64,000 bases of DNA from Symsagittifera roscoffensis (Eukaryota > Xenacoelomorpha > Acoela > Convolutidae): positions 2,792,001 to 2,856,000 of the forward strand of contig NC_087067.1 of the NCBI RefSeq assembly GCF_963678635.1, given 5' to 3'. Shown here one piece after another: positions 10,778-19,306 of this stretch. The notes under the pieces were generated by a model. It was not told the DNA's origin. It was given only the letters and a program-made list of their open reading frames with translations, and made no database searches. Each line of letters opens with the position of its first letter. Position 1 is the stretch's first letter. Made by a program: the position numbers and the translations under genes.

Positions 10778-11710
10778 AAGGTTTAGGATGACGGATGCAA
10801 AAGGTTGTTAAATGATTTCTATTTTCCTAAACTGTTAGTTCTTACGATTTTTTGGTTAGCTTAACCTGGGTCTATTTGTTCAGGGTTGGAGAGAAAAGTA
10901 TATCGATTCCGAAGAATGATTTTTTACTTTCTCGTGGCTAGTATAAGTTAAGGTGTTAACTTACTTAATCTTACTTAGGGGTAGTGATTGTGTTCAAGGG
11001 TTGGAGAATAGTAAATCGATCCACAAGGTTCAGGTATAATTAGAACGCAAGTAGTTCGTTAGATACTATTTTAAACTTACTAAGTCTAAGATTTATCCTG
11101 GGTCTGGTAAGAGGGGGGGTCAAGTGAAGGATGAATAACCGAAGTTCTTCACTGTTTATCCTAATTTGAATGATTAGTTTTGTTTAAAAATTTCTATTAG
11201 TCTTGGGTCTTTAGAAAGGGTTGGGTAGTGAATCGACGTTTGAGGTCGTTAGACACTAATTAAGTGGGTGGGGGAGAACAAAGTTGTTCTGTTTGATCCA
11301 AGGATAAGCCTTGATGATCAAATTTGAAATTTAATTAAGTAGAAAATGATTTAAGATCCAAGGATAAGCCTTGATGATCTGGTTTTAAAATTAAGTGAAT
11401 TTAAGTTTTAATAAAATTTTAAATGTGTGTAAAGGAAAGATTTAGTGTTTTGATGATATTAGTGGGTTTATGATTGCTGTTATGTTTTAGATGATGGGGC
11501 TGGAACAACAGGATGATTTATGATTACTAACCATTTATTTTCATGCTACTAATTTTTATTTTTTATTTTTCAATAAATATTCTTCAAACATGTTTTGTAT
11601 ATTACTGCAGAGTTTTAGGAAAACGATCTTAGATCTTTTTATCAATCGTTATTGTATATTAATAATTTTGTTTAGCGCCTGAAATGATTTTGAAGATTAA
11701 CTTCAAGGTT
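10778..11710 (-). promoter_or_regulatory. Structured 5' leader of copy A
   Basis: This stretch has no gene. It holds two identical 25-nt hairpin-forming repeats 60 nt apart (11295-11319 and 11355-11379) with a CAAGG/CCTTG stem. It also holds imperfect repeats built on GGGTTGG followed by ATCGA near 10880, 10995 and 11220. The same arrangement is in copy B. By position it would hold packaging or dimerisation signals and splice donors. Confidence 0.5.
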
Positions 11711-11944
11711 TTATGTTTGCAAATGAAAATCTAAATTCATTGCCAGTAGTATTCTAAATATAAAAGTTTGTTCTGGTTTTTGCCTAACTATCATATAGCT
11801 ATATGGCAAGTTTCTACTTTGTCGTATGTCGTCTCTGGTTCGAGGTCTTCTTCCAATTCCGGGTAGTTCTGTTATGGTTCGGAATATTGGCTCTGATCTA
11901 TTGAGTCGTAGAGACATTTCGATTAAATTATTGTCGTATAACAT
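11711..11944 (-). CDS. ORF1 of copy A, 77-aa leader ORF
   Basis: This short ORF lies just downstream of the primer site. It is present with the same length and start in copy B and has only one residue change that I can see (Arg/Lys near residue 37). The product is basic and moderately hydrophobic near its C-terminus. No family is recognised. It could be a short leader peptide or the first exon of a spliced product. Confidence 0.5.
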   Translation of the reverse strand: MLYDNNLIEMSLRLNRSEPIFRTITELPGIGRRPRTRDDIRQSRNLPYSYMIVRQKPEQTFIFRILLAMNLDFHLQT

Positions 11945-12007
11945 TTTGTTAATGTTTTTGTCTAATTTCTAATCTATTTTGGTTAATTCTAAGCTATTAA
12001 GGTCTTG

Positions 12008-12029
12008 TTCGAGACTTATGGTCGCACCA
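12008..12029 (-). promoter_or_regulatory. tRNA primer-binding site of copy A
   Basis: The plus strand reads GGTCGCACCA two bases before the LTR edge, so the element sense strand carries TGGTGCGACC, the complement of a tRNA 3' end with CCA. Further in, the plus strand has TTCGAGAC, which looks like a T-loop at nearly the right distance (off by about one nt), so pairing may extend into the T arm. The tRNA identity is not determined. Confidence 0.85.
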
Positions 12030-12031
12030 GA

Positions 12032-12441
12032 TGAGTTAGGACCGAGTTGGTTAACTCATAGAGTAATTTCGGATAGGGTACACCGTCTGCTCGTCACGCT
12101 ATCTTATTTTCGGCCGGATAGATTCGTGCAACTTCTTAGTCTAATACCGATCCTAATCTTACTCTTATACTATCTAGTCTCAGGTTGTTTAACTAGTCTC
12201 TGCTAGGCTCAATAGATCTAGGGTATACTGGTTTATTGCGGCTGCTGAAGTGCTCGGGAGAGTCCAACTAATTTCTAAGTTAAATTCAAATCTCTCTGGT
12301 GCTGAAATTACAAGTAACTTCAGCACTTACAAATAAGTGGGTTGTTAGTTAGATGGATCATGATTGGTTAATATTAAATACTTTACATTGGTAAAATATC
12401 TAAATTATCCAATCATAAAATGTAGTTTAGATCAGGTTCCA
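12032..12441 (-). repeat. LTR: 5' LTR of copy A (410 bp)
   Basis: The sense strand begins TGGAACC and ends CCTAACTCA, the usual TG...CA ends. It matches the two 408-bp LTRs of copy B, with small differences near both ends (for example 12044-12053 and 12405-12425). An AATAAA polyadenylation signal (plus-strand TTTATT at 12232-12237) lies mid-LTR. A 13-bp hairpin lies at 12299-12326, and CCAAT-type motifs sit near the sense 5' end. Confidence 0.95.
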
Positions 12442-13275
12442 ATTTCCATGGATTAAAAATTGGTTTGAAATAGCAAAAAAATACATTTAGTTGGAATTTG
12501 AAACAATATGAGATGCGTTTGTTACATGCTTTGGAATTGTGTGATCAGCTTTTTTCCCCGAATCCTGAGTTATATAATTACAAAAGAAAACTTTTTTCGG
12601 ATTAATAATTGGTTTGTGTTATGCCTTTAAAACAATATCCAACAGATTCTGACTGATCAAAAGTACAAACTTTGGTCACAAACTTTGAAAACTAGGATAG
12701 GAACACTTCTTATCACTCTTTAGCTCCCCTTCAAATTTTTTTTAGAATCTGAAACAAAGTTTTGCACTGTTGCACATACAAAACCAGGTAGAGCATTCGC
12801 CACTAGAGCTACCCAAATGGAATGCATCTTGCACGCTAACATTTTACAGTTTTTTATTGATTGCTAGCTAAGTGGGAAATTACATCTATGTATATCTGAG
12901 CGCAACAACAAAACGTCCACAGCTGTATAAGATAACTCAATAAAGTTGTAGGAAAAAACGATTCTGAGCTACGTTATAAACCAAAACTCACTATTTACAC
13001 AAACGAACATCTTTGAAAAAGTTTATGAAAGGCAGTGTTTTGGCAATTAAATAGAAAAATTATGTTTAACATTTAACGTTTTTGTTCATTTGATATAACA
13101 ATACAAACTTCATACAAAATTCATACAAAATTCAATATGACTTACGTTAATAGAACATATAACGTTTTCGTTCATTTGTTATAGCAATACAAATTGATTA
13201 TGAAACTCGAAATAAATTATTGGACAAACTTAAAAATTTCCAAAAAAGAGCACCAAAATAATTCAGAAAAAGCAT
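12442..13275. other. Host DNA between copy A and the LINE relic
   Basis: This is AT-rich sequence with no ORF, RNA gene or repeat structure that I can support. It begins at the outer edge of the copy A LTR. Confidence 0.4.
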
Positions 13276-13480
13276 GGTTGTTCCAGGGGAGAATCTAGGA
13301 TTTTATCGAAGGAGGTTTTTCATCAATGTTTTGAACTTTCAGTTTTAGGTCGACCAAACTGATTTTCCGATCTCTCTCAAATCACTAAAAAGACACTTTT
13401 TTAGCCAAAAAGTTTTGCGCCGCTGGCGAATTTGCAAGACGAAAAGTTCATAGGCACTTTTGAACAGTTTTGGGGGAGAT
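13276..13480 (+). repeat. Dispersed repeat with AGGTCGA core, member 1
   Basis: This stretch carries a 'tctaggattt...gaggagg...ttaggtcga...cactaaaaagac' series of motifs. The same series recurs at about 47390-47600 and, more weakly, at 15131-15300 and 38810-39120. It lies directly before the LINE relic and may be the LINE untranslated region. Confidence 0.45.
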
Positions 13481-13515
13481 CTTTGACCAAAGAAGGAGAC
13501 TAGTCACTTCCATGC

Positions 13516-14625
13516 AATTATAGACCTGTTTCTTTAGTTCCTGTAATGGGAAATGTTTTTGGAAAACTATTATCGAAACAAATTATTAATTTTTTAAATA
13601 AGTTCGACGTGTTAAGCAATAAACAGTTTGGGTTTTGCAACAAACGCTCTACAATTGATGCTATTGTTGAAACTTTAGAGGTTCTTATTGAGAGCAAAAA
13701 CACTGATAAACTGACGGACTGCACATTCTTACATCTAACCAAAGCTTTCGATACTGTTGATCATAACATCCTTATTCATAAGTGTCACCTTTACGGGCTG
13801 AGAGGCGTTCCTCTTAATTTACTGAAAACCTACCTCAGCAATAGAAACCAGTATGTCTTTCATTGGAACAATTGTTCAACAACAGAGAAGCTTCATTGTC
13901 GGGTACCTCAAGGTTCTGTTTTGGGTCCCCTGCTTTTTCTTGTTTATATCAATGATCTTCCCAATATACCACAGCACAGTAAATGTATTTTTTATGCGAA
14001 TGACACTAATGTTTTTTTTGGAACACTCAAGGAATGTAAAGAACTTAAAACAAACTTGGAATTAATATGCGAATGAATGGAAATTAATAAACTTACAACA
14101 AACGAAGGAAAAACACGAATTATGATCACTAATGGAATAAAAAAAATTTGAAAGTTTGACCCGGAACTAAAACGTGCAGTTAAATACCTGGGATTAATTT
14201 TGGATCAAAATGTTACCTTCAACCAACATATTGAATCAACAAAAAATTGCAATCGATTCATTTCCATTTTTTATCAAGCAAGACGATTTCTCAGCTCATC
14301 TGTTCTCATTAAAACTTACAAGCAGTTTATACAAGCAATATATCAATATGGTGTATTAGCATACGGAGTTACCAATAAAACCGCTTTGAAAAACTTGCAA
14401 CTACAACAAAATTTTTAAATTCGAATAGCGTTTTGTCACAAAAAACACAAGAGGTAAGAACTATTAGAAAAACGCAGGGAATTTGCTCAAACAATGAATT
14501 AAACGTATACGAACTGCTGAAAATACTCTCTAAAGTAATACGACGAAAATATGAAAAAAACAACGTTAATAATTTCATTTCGAAACAAGAATTAAACAAA
14601 CACTCGATACCACTAGAATAATAAA
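13516..14625 (+). pseudogene. Decayed non-LTR retrotransposon reverse transcriptase
   Basis: The first open segment (13546-14076) begins at an RT fingers motif NYRPVSL, continues through a T-K-AFD-VDH segment and reaches VPQGSVLGPLLF, a hallmark of LINE reverse transcriptases. The catalytic YADD box is YAND (near 13995). Stop codons at about 14076 and 14148 and frame changes break the rest, but LINE thumb-like sequence (KYLGLILD..., then YGVLAYG) continues to about 14420. It lacks ORF1, endonuclease and an intact C-terminus, so it is a dead, 5'-truncated copy of a CR1/Jockey-like group. Confidence 0.85.
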
Positions 14626-15130
14626 ATCACTAGCAACAAAAACAAATTAAAGCGAAATAACAAAAATTAATATCTGTGCGAATACGGACACTATATAATT
14701 CTCTAATTAGTTTCAATATGAATATCAATAAAGAAATTTTAATGGAGCCTAACCAGTCTATAGTCAATCTTATGCATAAAATAAGAGATACTTATTTAAT
14801 TGATTGCGACTAATTCAACAAATTGTTTTGGTGAAAAAGTTTTGAGTAGTTTTCGTTAATAACTGAACTATAAAAAGAACACCCAAAAAAAATTGTACTA
14901 ACTGAAATGAAGCAAATCATATAAAATTTAATTTTCAAGTCTGAAAATTGTTTTTTTTGCTACTTTTTTTTGCTTGTAAATACTACTGTAAAAGTATATC
15001 AATTAGATGCACAATAAAGGAACTGTAAGATTTTGAAATTTATTTATATTTTTTTCTTTCTATAAATCTATTAATTTTTTTTCAGTTAAAATGTTACTTA
15101 GATTAAACAATCAGGTCCATATAAGACAGT
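14626..15130. other. Intergenic, no recognised feature
   Basis: This is AT-rich sequence with no supportable gene. It may include the 3' tail of the LINE relic. Confidence 0.35.
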
Positions 15131-15300
15131 ACTTAATAGAAAGTTCTCGCGTGCTTCCTCAAAGGCGCATTTAGAAGAGTTTTAGGGTCAGCCAGCCAAA
15201 AATGGAGGCCTAAAAACAGTACTAAAGGGGGACCCTTTGTGTGGTCAAGAGGTCAAATCTTTGAGGAGAAAGAGCGGACGCCCCCTTCATAAATCCGCTA
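15131..15300. repeat. Dispersed repeat with AGGTCGA-type core, weak member
   Basis: It contains 'agccagccaaaaatggaggcc...agtac(t)aaagggggacc', similar to 'acagccacaaatgg...agtacaaagggggaa' near 47545-47580. This suggests the same dispersed family. Confidence 0.35.
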
Positions 15301-15322
15301 CTTGTTGTTTCGATGAAGTATT

Positions 15323-15525
15323 TTATCTACGGTACATAGATATAACTTGAACCACAACGCCACATCCAATTGCACAAGCTCCAAGAACTGAAGAAAAAGT
15401 GACTGCTTCCCCGAGAAAAACTACTTGTAAGAAATAACTCAATGCAATCGTTAAAAGTCGGAGCAGCAGCATAATTGACGGTAGCGATAGCTGGGATGCG
15501 ATTATTGAAGATAGCGACGAAAAAG
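15323..15525 (-). pseudogene. 3' part of the split DMT/SLC35-type transporter gene
   Basis: Read on the minus strand from the LTR edge, the frame that continues the 5' part encodes a hydrophobic segment with RLLTIALSYFLQ, then FLGEAV, and ends at TAA (15323-15325). This is the last pair of transmembrane helices typical of EamA/SLC35G transporters, where an Arg-...-Q...F.GE pattern is conserved. Bases 15522-15525 (AAAG) are the target duplication. The coding part is 199 nt once the duplicate is removed. It was separated from its first 704 nt by copy B. Confidence 0.85.
15522..15525. repeat. Target-site duplication (left), AAAG
   Basis: The four bases AAAG directly before the copy B 3' LTR match AAAG directly after its 5' LTR (34391-34394). 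The 4-bp length fits a Ty3/Gypsy-type integrase. Confidence 0.85.
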
Positions 15526-15933
15526 TGAGTTAGGACCGAAGTGTAACTCATAGAGTAATTTCGGATAGGGTACACCGTCTGCTCGTCACGCTATCTTATT
15601 TTCGGCCGGATAGATTCGTGCAACTGCTTAGTCTAATACCGATCCTAATCTTACTCTTATACTATCTAGTCTCAGGTTGTTTAACTAGTCTCTGCTAGGC
15701 TCAATAGATCTAGGGTATACTGGTTTATTGCGGCTGCTGAAGTGCTCGGGAGAGTCCAACTAATTTCTAAGTTAAATTCAAATCTCTCTGGTGCTGAAAT
15801 TACAAGTAACTTCAGCACTTACAAATAAGTGGGTTGTTAGTTAGATGGATCATGATTGGTTAATATTAAATACTTTACATTGGTAAAACATTTAATTTAT
15901 CCAATCATAAAATATAGTTTAGATCAGGTTCCA
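15526..15933 (-). repeat. LTR: 3' LTR of copy B (408 bp)
   Basis: It is identical to the 5' LTR at 33983-34390 except for one base (15626 G versus 34083 T). The polyadenylation signal is plus-strand TTTATT at 15724-15729 and the hairpin is at 15791-15818. Sense ends are TG and CA. Confidence 0.95.
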
Positions 15934-15940
15934 CCCATCC
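15934..15940 (-). promoter_or_regulatory. Candidate polypurine tract of copy B
   Basis: On the sense strand GGATGGG lies directly before the 3' LTR start TGGAACC. It is short for a polypurine tract but is in the required position. Confidence 0.5.
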
Positions 15941-17491
15941 GGGTTTTACAGAGTTTTTTAGAACAGTTCTTCTGTAATTTAAGGGTGGATGATGGACGTT
16001 GGTATTTGGCGAACATCATAATTTTCTTCCGCTTCTTCTTGTGACAACGACTGAGTCTTTGCAACAAAATCAATTCTGATTTCAGAATGGTTGGCTATGT
16101 CAGGTTTTTCTGTTCTTCGGGGAGAACTTCTTTTGTGTCTGATCTAGCTTGGGAATGGCGTGGAGATTGTGCGTGGAGGGGATGCCTGGTTACTCGGATC
16201 TGTACGTATACTTGAACATCGAGGTGGTCATTGGTCTAGTTCAATGAAGTCCTTTTCTGCGAAGTCAAGTCGTACTCTAAATCCTTTGAGTTGTGATTGT
16301 GAGCGGCATATCGATTGTAGTTGGTCATTCTCTCTCGAGTGTAGTGAGGTCGTCTTGTCTTTTGATGTTCGTCCTTGGTGTTGTATTCTGATCTATATAT
16401 TGCATCATGTGATTTTACATTTTTTAAAACTTTTATTAGTTTAATATTTTTTAATCATGATTTTAGTTAGTTGTTTTCACAAAAGCTTTTTGTTTTAGTT
16501 CGGTTATTTTGAAGAGTTACTCACCCTTGAGTAGCTCTTATTAAAAATAAAGGTGTGGTCACAAAGCGTGGATGTAGCGCGGTGGGTTAGGCCGGCTATA
16601 GAGCATGCTCAGGACGTCCTTTCCTGGTGGGTTAGGCCAGGAGTGGGAGTATGATTTCATGCGGTGTTTGTGAGGGGTCCTGTTATGTGACAACGTTTTA
16701 TGTTGGGTTTGTTGTGGTTTTACTTATGTCTTGTTGGTTATGTACTTTTTCCAAAAAGCAAATTGTTTGTGGTATGGGTTTGTCTTTCGACTTTTTTGTG
16801 TTTTATTATTTCTTTCTAAGACTTTATAATAGTCTTCAAAAGAATAAATTATCCAGTTTTAAACTGGGTTAATCCGGTTTGGGTACCGTTGGTTTCCTTT
16901 TCTTAGTCATGCTGTTATTCTATGATTTGTGGTATTTAGTAAGCTGCGTTGGTTAGTTTTGTTTAGTATATGATTCCTTTCCAACCGGGTTAAAGGAAAG
17001 TTTGAAACATGTTATTGTATGTTAGAGTTGTTGAGTGTGAAAACTTGAAACTGAAATTCATTATTTTAAACAATTCTTCGTGGGCGAGCTGTGCGAGTGT
17101 GGATAGAATTTCTGTGCGAATGAATGAAAATATCAAAAGGTTAGTACTGCAATTGCATTTTATTAATTTACTGCATAGAATTTGGAAATTTACTGCTAGT
17201 TATGGGGGAATTTTAAGATACAAATTTTCATCATAATTAGATTTACTGCTGTTGGGGGAAAATTTATAAATTAATTTACTGCATTGGTATTATATTTATT
17301 TAATTGTTGGTGCAAAAGTTTAATAGGGTCTTAAACAGTTTTGAAGAAGTTTGCTATTTTTTATTTTTCTTTTGTGAATTTTTCAGATGGTCTAGGATGA
17401 AGGCTAAAAATCTAAAGAAAACATGAATAAAGAATGGTGAGTTTTTAATATTTTAATTAGTTAGTGATATCATTTAATTCATACTTACCTG
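15941..17491 (-). promoter_or_regulatory. 3' untranslated region of copy B
   Basis: About 1.55 kb lies between ORF8 and the 3' LTR with no convincing ORF on the sense strand. It contains two adjacent perfect 10-bp palindromes (16601-16620) and two copies of GGTGGGTTAGGCC (16581-16593 and about 16627-16639), the second inside a CCTGG/CCAGG stem. A CCAGTTT/AAACTGG hairpin lies near 16853-16867. An RNA export, stability or dimerisation role is possible but is inference. Confidence 0.45.
16601..16620. repeat. Back-to-back 10-bp palindromes
   Basis: GAGCATGCTC is immediately followed by AGGACGTCCT; each equals its own reverse complement. They lie between two copies of GGTGGGTTAGGCC in the 3' region of copy B. 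Confidence 0.8.
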
Positions 17492-19306
17492 TTAGTCGTC
17501 GGGGAAAAAACCGTGGGGGAAGATGTCGTGAATTAGTTCTGAAGTTGTTAGTAGTTTAGCTAGAATGCGGATGATATTTTTAGTCTGAAATAGTGGCCAA
17601 AGCAATTGAAGTGCCTTAATAGTGGTTAGTTCTTCAGTGCCTACTGCAAACTCATAAGGTGTGTTTTGGATTAAGTTATATAATTTGTGGTTAAATTTCG
17701 TGTTGTGGATGAATTCTAAAATTGGGATTTCTATAGGCTGTACAAACTCGTGCGGGATAAGGAAGGGTCGGGATTCTTCGGCGTTGAAGGTCTTGGTGAT
17801 GGGGCAGAAAATGTACATTTGGGTTATGGGGTCATAATTACGAAGAATACCATGGAGGTTAGTGTCTTTAATACAATATGTGAAATTTAGGAAATACGGT
17901 GAAGTGTATTTTGAATTGATGAATTGAAAACGATGGTGTGGTTGTCTAGAGGGTGTGTGGAGTGTGTGGAGGTCAAAGTGATTTTGGATGAAACGATAGT
18001 AACTGTATGTATGTGTTTGTTTAGTGCGCAACATAATATCATGTGAGCAGTGCAAATCTCTTTCGTGTGGTGCAAGGAAATGAAAGGTTAGTGAAAAGAT
18101 TTGGAAGCGTTCTTTAAAACTTTCGTATGCTTGTGTGTTTGTTAGTGCTTCTGAAATAATGTGATCAAACTTTCGGTCGAAGATGTTTAGTGTAAATACA
18201 TATGGTGTCTTGATGAAAAATTTCTCGGTGATTTGTGGATTAGCGAAGCGATCGTCGTCTAAGAATTGATCTTGGTTAGCTCTAATGATGTTGTGATCGT
18301 AGTATTCTAGTGTATATTCATTAGCTCTAGGTGCAGTGTGTATTTTTAGTGATTTTTTATATCCAACGTAAGTAAACTGTCTAGCGGTTAGTGGTGTAGT
18401 TAGTCGATATAGCATGTCTTTGTTTCGTTCTATATCGATGGAAGTGTTGGATAAAGGTAAGCAAAGAGGGTTAGTAAAATGATAATATGAGGTCCAAGAG
18501 AGAGTGGGCATTAAAACGTATTCATCTACGAAGTTGCGTGTTTCGTTAGTGTCGTGGGGGGTGTTTAAGGTGTATTGTGGGAATGAGGGTAAGGTGATGG
18601 CTAAAAATTCTTTTGTGTTAGTATGCTTGGGGTGGTTGATGTATTCACGGGCTGTTCCTGGTTTTGCTGGGAAAGGATGGTTGGGGAACTTTCTTTTAAA
18701 AGTGCGGTAAGCTCTATTAGTGTTGAGTGAAGATTCAGTTGATGTGGATGATGGTGCTAATGATTCAGTATAATTTGAAGAGGGTGTAGGGGTAGGGGGG
18801 TTGGATGAATTTATTGTGGAGGAGATTTGGTTTATGGTTGGGGTATTAAGGTGGTAGGGTTGTTGTTGAAGGGTAATAAAATTATCTAGCTCTGGGGAGA
18901 TTCGGGGGGTGTCTGGAGAATGAGATGATTGGTCAGAATTGTATGAGGAGTAGGTTGGGGTAACTTGGGAAGCATAAGAGGATGTGGGGGTGATTGGATC
19001 AGGGTTATTGGATAATATGGGTTGAAAAGGGGGTTGAGAAAAATTAGAAGAGTTATGAAAATTATTGGATGGAGATGGTTCTGAGTCGGCAAATTCATCG
19101 GGGGTTTCAATATTCGGGTTATTGAGTTGTGAGATGGAATATAAAACTGAGATGTGTGAATTAGTGTCGGAATTCATGCCTGATGTTACATTGCTAGATG
19201 GAAAATCGGGTGGCGGAAAAGCAAAAAGTGGTATTATTGGGATTGAAGAGGTAAGATTGGTTGGGTGGGAATTTGATCGGTGTAGTGATCCAAGTTGGCG
19301 GCTCAT
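17492..19306 (-). CDS. ORF8, 604-aa protein of unknown function
   Basis: This ORF starts with an ATG whose ATGA overlaps the stop of the envelope-like gene, which suggests coupled termination-reinitiation. Residues 1 to about 200 are Ser/Pro/Asn/Thr-rich and probably disordered. From about residue 200 a less biased region rich in Phe, Tyr and His looks folded, ending FPHGFFPDD. There is no signal peptide, zinc finger or membrane segment that I can see, and I recognise no family. Retroviruses place accessory or transactivator genes here, but that is only positional analogy. Copy A's version, if any, lies outside the window. Confidence 0.75.
   Translation of the reverse strand: MSRQLGSLHRSNSHPTNLTSSIPIIPLFAFPPPDFPSSNVTSGMNSDTNSHISVLYSISQLNNPNIETPDEFADSEPSPSNNFHNSSNFSQPPFQPILSNNPDPITPTSSYASQVTPTYSSYNSDQSSHSPDTPRISPELDNFITLQQQPYHLNTPTINQISSTINSSNPPTPTPSSNYTESLAPSSTSTESSLNTNRAYRTFKRKFPNHPFPAKPGTAREYINHPKHTNTKEFLAITLPSFPQYTLNTPHDTNETRNFVDEYVLMPTLSWTSYYHFTNPLCLPLSNTSIDIERNKDMLYRLTTPLTARQFTYVGYKKSLKIHTAPRANEYTLEYYDHNIIRANQDQFLDDDRFANPQITEKFFIKTPYVFTLNIFDRKFDHIISEALTNTQAYESFKERFQIFSLTFHFLAPHERDLHCSHDIMLRTKQTHTYSYYRFIQNHFDLHTLHTPSRQPHHRFQFINSKYTSPYFLNFTYCIKDTNLHGILRNYDPITQMYIFCPITKTFNAEESRPFLIPHEFVQPIEIPILEFIHNTKFNHKLYNLIQNTPYEFAVGTEELTTIKALQLLWPLFQTKNIIRILAKLLTTSELIHDIFPHGFFPDD

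Larger units (their letters stand above)
1..12441 (-). mobile_element. Copy A of the giant env-bearing Ty3/Gypsy-class element (5' two-thirds)
   Basis: This minus-strand element runs from its 5' LTR (12032-12441) down to base 1, where the window cuts it. It aligns end to end with copy B positions 21950-34390, with the same total length (12,441 nt) despite small internal indels. It contains the primer site, ORF1, ORF2, gag-pol, a truncated ORF4, ORF5 and most of ORF6. The flank beyond the LTR (12442 on) is unrelated to copy B's flank, so it is an independent insertion and not a segmental duplication. Its env and 3' LTR, if present, are outside the window, so a target duplication cannot be checked. 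Confidence 0.93.

Noticed and set aside
12008-12029. Possible tRNA gene because of the TTCGAGAC...ACCA sequence
   Set aside because: No anticodon or D arm, and it is positioned exactly at an LTR edge; it is the primer-binding site.
15327-15575. 82-aa minus-strand ORF across the LTR edge
   Set aside because: It is the wrong frame over the transporter 3' part; the frame matching the upstream half encodes hydrophobic helices instead.
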